NCBI RefSeq assembly: GCF_964222135.1
Contig: NZ_CAXQBR010000064.1
Span: forward strand, 1-48,101
DNA: 48,101 nucleotides
From: Euzebya sp.
Lineage (GTDB): Bacteria; Actinomycetota; Nitriliruptoria; Euzebyales; Euzebyaceae
Direction of reading: 5' to 3'
Part shown: piece by piece, positions 22,650-30,753 of the stretch
How the letters are laid out: every line of letters begins with the position of its first letter
How positions within the stretch are numbered: position 1 is the first letter of the stretch
Notes under the pieces: model-generated
What the model saw: the letters and a program-made list of their open reading frames with translations, nothing else
What the model was told of the DNA's origin: nothing
Database searches by the model: none
Made by a program: the position numbers and the translations under genes

Positions 22650-24040
22650 CTGCCGGCGATCTTCCCCAACAGGTGCGCGACGGAACGGCGGGCGGCGTGC
22701 CAGTCGGCCAGGTGCAGCGACTCATCGATCCCGTGTGCCCGCGAATCCGGGTCCTCGACCCCGACCAGCAGCATGGTCGCGTCGGGGTGGCGTGACTGGA
22801 GGGGCTCGAGCAGCGGGATCGACCCGCCGCACCCCATGAGGACCGGGTCGGTGCCGTACCCCTCGGCCAGCGCGTCGAGCATCGCCCGGGCGGCCGGGTG
22901 GTCGACGTCGGCCTCGTAGGGCTCGCCGGCCGCGCCGGGGGTCGCGCTGACCCGCAGCCCGAGCGGCGACTGGGCCTCGAGGTGGCGCACCAGCGCGTCG
23001 CGGACCGCGCGGGCGTCCTGACCCGGTCCGACCCGCAGGCCCAGCTTGGCGCGCGCCCGGGGTTGGATGCTGTTGCTCGCCGTGGCGGTCGTCGGGGCGT
23101 CGATGCCGAGGACGGTCAGGCTTGGCTCCATCCAGATCCGCTGGAGGGGCGGCAGGTGCGGGTCACCGCCGAGCGGCACGCCGTCGAGCAGGCCCGACTC
23201 GTCCCTGAAACGGCGCTCGTCGAAGTCGAGCGCCGCCAGCCGCTCGGCCTCGAGGGGCCGCGGTGGCCGCAACCCCTCCCGCAGGGCCGGGATCGTCACC
23301 GCGCCGTGGGAGTCGGTGAGGTCGGCGAGCAGCTTGGCCAGCGCGGTGAGGGGGTCGGGGACCGGCCCGCCGTACATCCCGCTGTGGACGGCGTGGCCGG
23401 CGGACTCGACGGTCACGGTGACGTCGACCATGCCGCGCAGCAGGTAGGTGAGGGACGGGGTGCCGACGCGCCAGTTGACCAGGTCGGCCACGACCACGGC
23501 ATCCGCGGCGAGCAGGTCGCCGTGGTCGGCGAGGAACGCGTCCAGGTGCGGGGAGCCGAGCTCCTCCTCGCCCTCGATGATGACCTTCACGTTGACCGGC
23601 GGGGCGCCGGCGGCCTCGACCCACGCCGCCACCGCGGAGGCGTGGGCCACCACCCCGGCCTTGTCGTCGGCGCACCCGCGGCCGTAGAGCCGCCCGTCCC
23701 GCTCGGTGGGCTCGAAGGGGGGAGAGGTCCACTCCTCCTCGGGACCTGCGGGCTGCACGTCGTGGTGGGCGTACAGCAGGACCGTCGGCGCACCGGCACC
23801 AGCGTCGGTCCGCTCGCCGTACACCGCCGGCGGCGAGCCGTCCGCGGCGAGCTGTCGGACGCCGTGGAGGCCGGCGCGCTCGAGCAGGGCGGCGACCGCG
23901 TCGGCGGACGCCGCGACCGGCGCGGGGTCGTAGCCCGGGAACGCGACCGACGGGATGCGGCACAGGGCCTCGAGGTCGCGGCGGGCCGCGTCCTGGCCGG
24001 CGTCGACGGCGGCGATGACGGAGTCGGTGGGGACAGGCAT
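22646..24040 (-). CDS. M20-family metallopeptidase (dipeptidase type)
   Basis: A 464-residue enzyme from ATG 24040. The di-zinc site is complete: LLYAHHDVQPAG (first His and Asp), YGRGCADDKAGVVAH (bridging Asp), IEGEEELGSPH (catalytic Glu pair), VVVADLVNW (Asp) and DPDSRAHGIDESLHL (last His). The lid domain contains AVHSGMYGGPVPDPL. Such enzymes cleave dipeptides or N-acyl amino acids in the cytoplasm. A TAGGAT box lies eight bases before the ATG with no Shine-Dalgarno sequence, pointing to a leaderless transcript. It is followed by the coupled coiled-coil gene. Confidence 0.9.
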   Translation of the reverse strand: MPVPTDSVIAAVDAGQDAARRDLEALCRIPSVAFPGYDPAPVAASADAVAALLERAGLHGVRQLAADGSPPAVYGERTDAGAGAPTVLLYAHHDVQPAGPEEEWTSPPFEPTERDGRLYGRGCADDKAGVVAHASAVAAWVEAAGAPPVNVKVIIEGEEELGSPHLDAFLADHGDLLAADAVVVADLVNWRVGTPSLTYLLRGMVDVTVTVESAGHAVHSGMYGGPVPDPLTALAKLLADLTDSHGAVTIPALREGLRPPRPLEAERLAALDFDERRFRDESGLLDGVPLGGDPHLPPLQRIWMEPSLTVLGIDAPTTATASNSIQPRARAKLGLRVGPGQDARAVRDALVRHLEAQSPLGLRVSATPGAAGEPYEADVDHPAARAMLDALAEGYGTDPVLMGCGGSIPLLEPLQSRHPDATMLLVGVEDPDSRAHGIDESLHLADWHAARRSVAHLLGKIAGR

Positions 24041-24116
24041 GGCGGCCGATCCTAGTGGCCGATCCTGGTGCCGGGGTGGCGGTCGCTCGACCGTGCCCGT
24101 GCTCTAATCCCGCCCC
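24041..24116. promoter_or_regulatory. Two back-to-back leaderless promoters
   Basis: TAGGAT on the minus strand (24049-24054) lies eight bases from the peptidase ATG. TCTAAT on the plus strand (24103-24108) lies eight bases from the thioesterase ATG. Neither start has a Shine-Dalgarno sequence. The GGCCGATCCT direct repeat (about 24044 and 24057) lies over the minus-strand box. Confidence 0.6.
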
Positions 24117-24560
24117 ATGGACACCACCCGAACCCCCGCCGGCGAGGCCCCGTTCACCTACCCCGTCGAGGTCCGCTACATGGAGGTGGACCAGCAGGGC
24201 GTCGTGTTCAACGGCTGGTACCTCACATGGTTCGACCAGGCGATGATGCACTTCCTCGCCCACCGCGGGCTCGCGTACGAGTCGATGATGGCCCGCGGCT
24301 ACGACGTCCAGCTCATCCACAACCAGACGACCTGGCGCCAGGCCGTCCGCTGGCTCGAACCCGTCGAGGTCGCCGTCGCCGCGTCGCGGTTCGGCACGAC
24401 GTCCTTCGACCTCGACTTCAGCGTCCGGGTGGGGTCCGAGGAGCGCGTGACCGGCCGGACCACGTACGTCGTCGTCGCCACCGACGGGTCCGGCAAGCGG
24501 CCGATCCCCGCCTTCCTGCGCGAGGCGCTCGCGCCCCTCACCCCGTTGATCGGCGGCTGA
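24117..24560 (+). CDS. Hotdog-fold acyl-CoA thioesterase (4HBT/YbgC type)
   Basis: A 147-residue protein from ATG 24117. The family signature is YPVEVRYMEVDQQGVVFNGW followed by YLTWFDQAMMHFL, with Asp in the catalytic position of VDQQGVVFN. The later WLEPVEVAVAASRFGTTSFDLDFSVRV forms the long hotdog strands. These enzymes hydrolyse small or aromatic acyl-CoA esters. The gene stands alone, driven by its own leaderless promoter. The natural substrate cannot be told from sequence. Confidence 0.87.
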   Translation: MDTTRTPAGEAPFTYPVEVRYMEVDQQGVVFNGWYLTWFDQAMMHFLAHRGLAYESMMARGYDVQLIHNQTTWRQAVRWLEPVEVAVAASRFGTTSFDLDFSVRVGSEERVTGRTTYVVVATDGSGKRPIPAFLREALAPLTPLIGG

Positions 24561-24665
24561 GCACCCGCACGATCGACCGTGTCGCCTCCACGGCGACGGC
24601 GGGTCGACGTGCGAGCATCGGATCGGCCGCGGACCGCGGCCGCAGCCGAGCAGGGAAGGGTCGTC

Positions 24666-25283
24666 GTGGCCTCGTTGACGTTCTCGTACTCACCGATGGG
24701 TGGGGGCAAGAGCCTCGCCGCGCTCGTGCGCCACCACCACGTCGGCGCGCGGGGGCTCAACGGCATGCTGATCGTGATGCAGCCGCGGGAGTCCGGCGTG
24801 GTCGCCTCCCGCCTCGGCGTCTCCGCGCCGGCCGACGTCATCGACGACCAGACGGACCTGTGGGACATGATCTCCCGTGCGGTCGCCGAGGACGGGGTCC
24901 GCCACGTCGTGGCGGACGAGGCCCACTTCTTCACCCCGACCCAGATCGAGCAGCTGGCCCGCGTGGCCGACGACCTCGACGTGGTCGTGGAGGCCTTCGG
25001 CCTGCTGACCGACTTCCGGACCCGGCTGTTCCCCGCGTCGGCCCGCCTGGTGGAGCTGGCGGACCGGCTGGTCGCGCTGCCCACCGGGCCCCTGTGCGCC
25101 TGCGGGGAGTTCGCCACGCTGAACGCCCGGCTGATCGACGGGGTGATGGTGACCGACGGCGACCAGGTCATGGTGGGGGACGTGACCGGCGACCGGGTGC
25201 GCTACGAGCCGGTCTGCCGCGCCTGCCACGTGGCCGTCCACTCGAGCGGCGTCCGCGACCGCGGCATCGAGCTCCCCGGGTAG
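24666..25283 (+). CDS. TK1-like thymidine kinase
   Basis: A 205-residue protein from GTG 24666, with GGGAAGGG upstream. The frame is open further left but homology starts here. The Walker A region is TFSYSPMGGGKSLAALVRHH. The second nucleotide motif is VVADEAHFF, where most TK1 enzymes have DEAQFF or DEGQFF. EAFGLLTDFRTRLFPASARL, followed by LVELADRLVAL, is strongly TK1-like. Zinc cysteines are in CACGEFATLNAR and CRACH. It phosphorylates thymidine in salvage. The Q-to-H change and the altered P-loop (GGGKS rather than FSGKT) are mild oddities, so a related nucleoside kinase is possible. Confidence 0.82.
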   Translation: MASLTFSYSPMGGGKSLAALVRHHHVGARGLNGMLIVMQPRESGVVASRLGVSAPADVIDDQTDLWDMISRAVAEDGVRHVVADEAHFFTPTQIEQLARVADDLDVVVEAFGLLTDFRTRLFPASARLVELADRLVALPTGPLCACGEFATLNARLIDGVMVTDGDQVMVGDVTGDRVRYEPVCRACHVAVHSSGVRDRGIELPG

Positions 25284-25439
25284 CTCGTCGGAGGGGGAGG
25301 GGGGACCGGTCGCCCGGCCGGCCACGTTGCCGCGGGTAACAGGGCTGAGGACACGTGGTCTTTACCGTCCGGTTGCACACCGGAGGCGGTTCGTGCCCCA
25401 TGGTCTGAGGTGCCTGGCCGATCGGTCGGGAACCGCAAG

Positions 25440-25461
25440 TTGACATTGACGTCAATGTCAA
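25440..25461. promoter_or_regulatory. Perfect 22-bp palindrome before the fatty-acid operon
   Basis: The half-site TTGACATTGAC (25440-25450) is followed at once by its exact reverse complement (25451-25461). It is AT-rich against a GC-rich background and lies 42 bases before the first ATG of the operon. The left half contains a perfect TTGACA -35 hexamer. A bound repressor or MerR-type activator would therefore control promoter access directly. The binder is not encoded nearby. Confidence 0.75.
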
Positions 25462-25503
25462 TGAATGTGGGAGACCAGCACCACACATGGAGGGCACCCA
25501 CGC

Positions 25504-25860
25504 ATGTTCGACGTCGTCACCGACATCCCGCAGGACGACCAGATCGACCTCTTCGTCGGCACGGTCGCCGACCGCATGTCGATCGCCGTCGCCCCGTCGA
25601 CCGGGCGCTTCGCGCCGGCCGTCGAGGTCCCCGCGACCGTCAACCCCGGCGACCTGATCGGGCACATCACGGGCGGCAACGGCCGTGCGGACGCGGTCGT
25701 CGCACCGGTCGGCGCCACGCTGAAGGAGCTGCTGGCCCGCCCGGGTCAGCTGGTCGGGCTCGGCCAGGGACTCGCCTACCTCGAACGCGTCGCGCCGACG
25801 GGGCTCGAGGGCGCCACGGTCGACCTGACCGACCAGGACACCGCGGACGCCGTCCGCTGA
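25504..25860 (+). CDS. Biotinyl/lipoyl-domain-like protein lacking the acceptor lysine
   Basis: A 118-residue protein from ATG 25504, with GGAGGG nine bases upstream. Residues about 35-100 follow the barrel-sandwich pattern of biotin carboxyl carrier domains: VEVPATVNPGDLIGHITG, then VVAPVGATLKELLARPGQLV, then GLGQGLAYLE. In true carriers the hairpin between the halves reads AMKM, with the biotinylated Lys; here the same turn is GGNGRADA, with no lysine. The protein therefore cannot be biotinylated in the usual way. It opens the fab/accD operon, so it might be a structural partner of the carboxylase or a diverged relic. The fold call is by eye. Confidence 0.5.
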   Translation: MFDVVTDIPQDDQIDLFVGTVADRMSIAVAPSTGRFAPAVEVPATVNPGDLIGHITGGNGRADAVVAPVGATLKELLARPGQLVGLGQGLAYLERVAPTGLEGATVDLTDQDTADAVR

Positions 25861-25894
25861 GCCCCGCCTCGACGCCCCGCAGAGGCGAGCGCAC

Positions 25895-26908
25895 ATGACC
25901 GGCGTGCCGGCCATGGTCCTGACCGGTGTGGGGGCCCACCTCCCGGCCCAGGTGGTCACCAACGACGACCTGTCCGAGGTGATGGACACCTCTGACGAGT
26001 GGATCCGGACCCGCACGGGGATCCGCGAGCGCCGGCGCGCCGCGCCCGGTGAGACCTCCCTCCACCTGGCGGTCGAGGCCAGCCGCGAGGCCCTCAAGGC
26101 GACCGCGGACGGCGCCACCGACGTCGACGCGGTCGTGCTGGCCACGATGACCCCGGATCGCCGCTGCCCGGCGACCGCGCCCGACGTCGCCGCGGCCCTC
26201 GGCCTCGGCCGGGTCGCCGCCTTCGACGTGGCCGCCATCTGCAGCGGCTTCGTGTACGCGGCCGCGACCGCACAGGGCCTGATCGCGGCCGGGACGGCCC
26301 GCCGGGTGCTGGTCATCGGCACCGAGGTGATGAGCGAGGTCCTGTACCCGACCGACCGCAACACCGCGGTGATCTTCGGCGACGGCGCCGGCGCCGTCGG
26401 GGTCCGCGCCGGGCCGCCCGACGAGCCCGGGGCCTTCGGTCCCTTCGACCTCGGCGCCGACGGCGAGGACAGCGACCTGATCCGGGTCGACGGCGGTGCG
26501 GGCCGCGCACCCCTCACCCCCGGCCGACCGGTGACCCGCGACGACTACCTCGTGATGGACGGCCGCGCGGTGTACCGCCGCGCCATCCCCACGATGGCCG
26601 CCTCCAGCCGTGCCGCCCTCGCGCGCCGCGGCTGGGCCGTGGACGACGTCGACGCGGTCATCGGCCACCAGGCGAACGTCCGGATCCTCGACGGCCTCTG
26701 CCACGAGCTCGGCGTCGACACGGCCCGCAGCGTCGTGAACATCGACGCCGTCGGCAACACCTCTGCGGCCTCCATCCCCATCGCGATGGCCCACGCCCAC
26801 GAGCGCGGCGCCGTCGCCGCAGGGGACAAGGTCCTGCTGACCGCCTTCGGCGGCGGCCTGACGTGGGGGTCGACGACGCTCACCTGGCCCGACCTGCCGA
26901 TCGCCTGA
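25895..26908 (+). CDS. fabH: Beta-ketoacyl-ACP synthase III
   Basis: A 337-residue condensing enzyme from ATG 25895. The KAS III triad is complete: Cys in FDVAAICSGFVYA (about residue 117), His in AVIGHQANVRI and Asn in VGNTSAASIPIA. TSDEWIRTRTGI is the family N-terminal signature. It starts fatty-acid synthesis by condensing an acyl-CoA primer with malonyl-ACP. It is the first enzyme gene of the operon, followed by acpP. Length and motifs are normal. Confidence 0.96.
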   Translation: MTGVPAMVLTGVGAHLPAQVVTNDDLSEVMDTSDEWIRTRTGIRERRRAAPGETSLHLAVEASREALKATADGATDVDAVVLATMTPDRRCPATAPDVAAALGLGRVAAFDVAAICSGFVYAAATAQGLIAAGTARRVLVIGTEVMSEVLYPTDRNTAVIFGDGAGAVGVRAGPPDEPGAFGPFDLGADGEDSDLIRVDGGAGRAPLTPGRPVTRDDYLVMDGRAVYRRAIPTMAASSRAALARRGWAVDDVDAVIGHQANVRILDGLCHELGVDTARSVVNIDAVGNTSAASIPIAMAHAHERGAVAAGDKVLLTAFGGGLTWGSTTLTWPDLPIA

Positions 26909-27011
26909 GCACACCGCCCACCACCCAACCCGCCACACCACCGGCACCGGACGGTGCCACCCCGCGCGGCCGACCGGCCGCGCCGCACCGCGACACCCAC
27001 AGGAGAGACCC

Positions 27012-27248
27012 ATGACCGTGTACGACAAGATCGTGTCGATGCTCGACGACAAGTTCGGCATCGCCCCCGACGAGATCAGCCGCGAGGCGACCTTCGAGGC
27101 GCTCGACCTCGACTCCCTCGACCTGGTGGAGTTCTCGATGGCCGCCGAGGACGAGCTCGGCGTGAAGATCAGCGACGACGAGGCCGCCGAGCTGAAGACC
27201 GTCGGCGACGCCGTCACGCTGCTCGAGTCCAAGGGCGCCAGTGTCTGA
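27012..27248 (+). CDS. acpP: Acyl carrier protein
   Basis: A 78-residue acidic protein from ATG 27012, with AGGAGAG upstream. The phosphopantetheine serine is in ALDLDSLDLVEFSM (DSL motif, about residue 39). Helix I reads VYDKIVSMLDDKFGI. It carries growing acyl chains for FabH, FabF and FabI. The fabF start codon lies inside its end (27241), so the two are coupled. Confidence 0.96.
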   Translation: MTVYDKIVSMLDDKFGIAPDEISREATFEALDLDSLDLVEFSMAAEDELGVKISDDEAAELKTVGDAVTLLESKGASV

Positions 27249-28470
27249 GCGCACCACACCTGACGTCGCGGTCACCGGCATCGGCCTGGTGACCCCGGGT
27301 GGCGTGGGCCGGGAGGCGTCCTGGGACGCCGTCCTGCGCGGGGAGGGGACGGCCGCAACCGACCCCGCCCTCGAGGGCCTCGACGTCACCATGTCCTGCC
27401 GGATCCCCGACTTCGACGGCACCGAGCACCTCGGCCGCCGCGCGCGGAAGCTCGACCGCTTCGTGCAGCTCACGCTCGTCGCCGCCGCCGAGGCCATCGC
27501 CGACGCCGAACTCGACGCCGACACCTGGGACGGCGCCCGCGTCGGCGTGGTCATCGGCTGCGGCATGGGCGGCGCCCCGACCTGGGAGGAGCAGCACTCC
27601 GTCCTGCTCGAGCGCGGCCACAGCCGCGTGTCGCCGCACCTCATCCCCCGGATGATCCCGAACATGGCGGCGGGCCACGTCGCGATGGCGTTCAGCGCCC
27701 ACGGGCCCAACCTGGCCACGGCCACCGCGTGCGCGTCGGGTGCGACGGCCATCGGGACCGCCCTCGACATGCTGCGGCTCGGCCGCTGCGACATCGTCAT
27801 CGCCGGCGGGACCGAGGCCGGCATCACGCCGCTGTCGGTCGCCGGCTTCGCCAACATGACCGCCCTGTCGAACCGGGTGGACGACCCCGCCCGGGCGTCG
27901 CGTCCCTTCGACGTCGACCGCGACGGCTTCGTCATCGCCGAGGCCGCCGGCGTCCTGATCCTCGAGCGGGCCGCCGACGCGAGCGCCCGCGGCGTCCGCC
28001 GCTACGCCCGCCTCGCCGGCTACGGCGCCAGCGCCGACGGCCACCACGTGACCGCCCCCGACCCCCAGGGCCAGGGCGGCGAGGCCGCGGTCCGCGCCGC
28101 GCTCGCCGACGCGGACCTGTCACCAGCCGACGTCGACCACGTCAACGCCCACGGGACCTCGACACCGCTGAACGACGTCAGCGAGGCCCGGATGATCCGA
28201 CGCGTGATGCCCCACGGCCCGGCCGTCACCTCCACCAAGGGCGTCACCGGCCACGCGCTCGGCGGCGCCGGCGCGATCGAGGCGGCCTTCAGCGCCCTCG
28301 CGATCCACCGGGGCGTCATCCCGCCCACCGCCAACCTGGACAGCCAGGACCCCGAGGTCGAGGTCGACGTCGTCGCCAAGGCCCCCCGCGACGCCGCGGT
28401 CGAGGTCGCGATCAGCGACTCCTTCGGCTTCGGCGGCCAGAACGCCGTGCTCGCCCTCACGCAGGCCTGA
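27241..28470 (+). CDS. fabF: Beta-ketoacyl-ACP synthase II
   Basis: A 409-residue enzyme whose GTG 27241 overlaps the end of acpP. The KAS I/II triad is present: Cys in TATACASGATAIGTAL, His in VNAHGTSTPLND and His in STKGVTGHALGGAGAIEA. The C-terminal FGFGGQNAVL is typical. It elongates acyl-ACP with malonyl-ACP. There is no sign of truncation. Confidence 0.96.
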   Translation: MSERTTPDVAVTGIGLVTPGGVGREASWDAVLRGEGTAATDPALEGLDVTMSCRIPDFDGTEHLGRRARKLDRFVQLTLVAAAEAIADAELDADTWDGARVGVVIGCGMGGAPTWEEQHSVLLERGHSRVSPHLIPRMIPNMAAGHVAMAFSAHGPNLATATACASGATAIGTALDMLRLGRCDIVIAGGTEAGITPLSVAGFANMTALSNRVDDPARASRPFDVDRDGFVIAEAAGVLILERAADASARGVRRYARLAGYGASADGHHVTAPDPQGQGGEAAVRAALADADLSPADVDHVNAHGTSTPLNDVSEARMIRRVMPHGPAVTSTKGVTGHALGGAGAIEAAFSALAIHRGVIPPTANLDSQDPEVEVDVVAKAPRDAAVEVAISDSFGFGGQNAVLALTQA

Positions 28471-28507
28471 CGGCCCCGCACCCACCACCGACGAGGTCCC
28501 CCGACCC

Positions 28508-29953
28508 ATGAGCGCCACCAGCACCACCGCCACCCGGCCCGACGCTCGCGCACGCATCGACGCGGTCGCCGATCCCGGCTCGTTCATCGAGTTCGGCTCG
28601 ACCGCGCGGCACCAGACGACCGCCTTCGGGCTCGACGCGAAGCGGCCCGACGGCGACGGGGTCGTCACCGGCACCGTGGGCATCGACGGGCGGACCGTCG
28701 GGCTGTTCGCCCAGGACCCGACTGCCCTGGGCGGATCGCTCGGCCCCGTCCACGCCCAGAAGATCGCGATGGTGATGGATCGCGCCGCACGCGCCCGGAC
28801 CCCCGTCATCGGCCTGCTCGACAGCGGCGGGGCACGGATCCAGGAGGGCATCGCCTCCCTCGACGGCTACGGGAAGATCTTCTTCCGCAACGTGCGGGCG
28901 TCCGGCCGCATCCCGCAGATCTCGGTCGTGCTGGGGCCGTGCGCCGGCGGTGCGGTGTACTCCCCGGCTCTGACCGACATCGTGATCATGGCCCGCGACC
29001 GCGCGCACATGTTCGTCACCGGGCCGCGGGTCGTGAAGGCGGTCACGTTCGAAGACGTCAGCCTGGGCGACCTGGGCGGCGCCGACGTGCACAGCACCAC
29101 CTCGGGCGTCGCCCACCTGGTCGCCGACGACACCGACGACGCGCTGGCGCTGGCCCGCCAGGTGCTCGGCTACCTGCCGTCCTCGGCGTGGGACGACCTG
29201 CCCCTCGCCCCTCCGCGACCGCCGTCCGGCACCGCAGCGGTCCCGGACGACCACCGCCAGCCCTACGACGTGCGCGACGTGATCCGCGGGGTGGTCGACG
29301 CCGACTCGGTGCTCGAGCTGTCCGCCGGGCACGCCCGCAACCTGGTGACCGCCTTCGCCCGGATCGACGGCAGCCCCGTCGGCGTCGTCGCCAACCAGCC
29401 GTCGGTGCTCGCCGGCTGCCTCGACATCGCCGCCAGCGAGAAGGGCGCCAGGTTCGTGCGGATGTGCGACGCCTTCGGCCTCCCCCTGGTGGTGCTCGTC
29501 GACGTCCCGGGGTTCCTGCCCGGCACCGGCCAGGAGTCCTCCGGGATCATCCGCAAGGGCGCCAAGCTGCTCTACGCCTTCGCCGAGGCGACCGTCCCCC
29601 GGGTGTCGGTGATCCTGCGGAAGGCCTTCGGCGGCGCGTACATCGTCATGAACTCACGGGAGATCGGCGCCGACGCCGTCTTCAGCTGGCCAGGCGCGGA
29701 GATCGCGGTCATGGGGGCCGAGGGCGCCGTCGACGTGCTGCACCGCAAGGCCATCGCCGCCGACCCGAGCAGCCGCGCCCAGCTGGTCGAGGACTACCGC
29801 GCCCAGGCGATGCGCCCCGACCGGCCCGCGGAGATCCTCAGCGTCGACGAGATCATCGACCCGGCCGACACCCGGTCGGTGGTCGCCGGCACCCTGGCGG
29901 CGCTCCGCGGCGCGATCGAGCCGGGCTTCCGCCACGACAACCTGCCGCAGTGA
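28508..29953 (+). CDS. accD: Acyl-CoA carboxylase carboxyltransferase (beta) subunit, AccD type
   Basis: A 481-residue protein from ATG 28508 combining both carboxyltransferase halves in one chain, as in actinobacterial acetyl/propionyl-CoA carboxylases. The N-terminal half has GLLDSGGARIQEGIASLDGY and the oxyanion region LGPCAGGAVYSPALTD. The C-terminal half has VDVPGFLPGTGQE, the FGGAYIVMNS glycines and DAVFSWPGAEIAVMGAEGAV. It transfers carboxyl from biotin to acyl-CoA, giving malonyl-CoA for the operon. The biotin carboxylase/carrier chain is not in the window. Its stop overlaps the fabI start (GTGA). Confidence 0.92.
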   Translation: MSATSTTATRPDARARIDAVADPGSFIEFGSTARHQTTAFGLDAKRPDGDGVVTGTVGIDGRTVGLFAQDPTALGGSLGPVHAQKIAMVMDRAARARTPVIGLLDSGGARIQEGIASLDGYGKIFFRNVRASGRIPQISVVLGPCAGGAVYSPALTDIVIMARDRAHMFVTGPRVVKAVTFEDVSLGDLGGADVHSTTSGVAHLVADDTDDALALARQVLGYLPSSAWDDLPLAPPRPPSGTAAVPDDHRQPYDVRDVIRGVVDADSVLELSAGHARNLVTAFARIDGSPVGVVANQPSVLAGCLDIAASEKGARFVRMCDAFGLPLVVLVDVPGFLPGTGQESSGIIRKGAKLLYAFAEATVPRVSVILRKAFGGAYIVMNSREIGADAVFSWPGAEIAVMGAEGAVDVLHRKAIAADPSSRAQLVEDYRAQAMRPDRPAEILSVDEIIDPADTRSVVAGTLAALRGAIEPGFRHDNLPQ

Positions 29954-30753
29954 GCGCCGCGCAGATGCCCGACACCCCCACCGGCCTGCTGGCCGGCAAG
30001 CGTCTGCTCGTCACCGGCGTCCTGACCGAGGCCTCGATCGCGTTCGCGACCGCCCGGCTGGCCCAGTCCCAGGGCGCCGAGGTGGTGCTCACCGGCTTCG
30101 GCAAGGGCATGCGCCTGACCCAGCGCGTGGCCGGCCGCCTGCCCACCGAGCCGCCGGTGCTCGAGATGGACGCCACCGACGACGACCAGATCGCCGCCGT
30201 CGTGGACGACCTCGACGCCCGCTGGGGCGCGCTCGACGGGCTGGTCCACGCCATCGGCTTCGCGCCGGCCAGCGCGATCGGCGGGGACTTCCTCGCCACC
30301 CCGTGGGAGGACGTCGCGACCGCCGTGCGCGTCAGCACCTACTCCTTCGCCACCCTCGGCAGGGCGTTCGCCCCGCTGCTCGCGGCGGCGGGCGGCGGCT
30401 CCTACGTCGGGTTGGACTTCGACGCGACCGTCGCGTGGCCGTCCTACGACTGGATGGGCGTGGCGAAGGCCGGCCTCGAGAGCGCCTGCCGGTACACCGC
30501 CCGGGAGCTCGGCGGCCAGGGCACCCGCGTGAACCTGGTCGCCGCCGGCCCGCTCAAGACGATGGCGGCACGCCAGATCGAGGGGTTCACGTCCTTCGAG
30601 GACACCTGGGGCGACCGCGCCCCGCTCGGCTGGGACGTCACCGACGCCGAACCGGTCGGCCGGGTCGTCTGCGGCCTGCTGAGCGACTGGATGCCGGCCG
30701 TCACCGGCGAGATCGTCCACTGCGACGGCGGCGTCCACGCGATGGGGGTCTGA
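29950..30753 (+). CDS. fabI: Enoyl-ACP reductase, FabI/InhA type
   Basis: A 267-residue short-chain reductase from GTG 29950, overlapping accD. The open NAD-binding loop is GKRLLVTGVLTEASIAFATA, followed by ALDGLVHAIGFAP. The catalytic pair sits in SYDWMGVAKAGLESACRY (Tyr and Lys), nearly the InhA form (YNWMTVAKSALES). LVAAGPLKTMAA and the C-terminal HCDGGVHAMGV agree. It catalyses the last, NADH-dependent reduction of each elongation cycle. Close similarity to InhA rather than to proteobacterial FabI is an actinobacterial marker. Confidence 0.94.
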   Translation: MSAAQMPDTPTGLLAGKRLLVTGVLTEASIAFATARLAQSQGAEVVLTGFGKGMRLTQRVAGRLPTEPPVLEMDATDDDQIAAVVDDLDARWGALDGLVHAIGFAPASAIGGDFLATPWEDVATAVRVSTYSFATLGRAFAPLLAAAGGGSYVGLDFDATVAWPSYDWMGVAKAGLESACRYTARELGGQGTRVNLVAAGPLKTMAARQIEGFTSFEDTWGDRAPLGWDVTDAEPVGRVVCGLLSDWMPAVTGEIVHCDGGVHAMGV

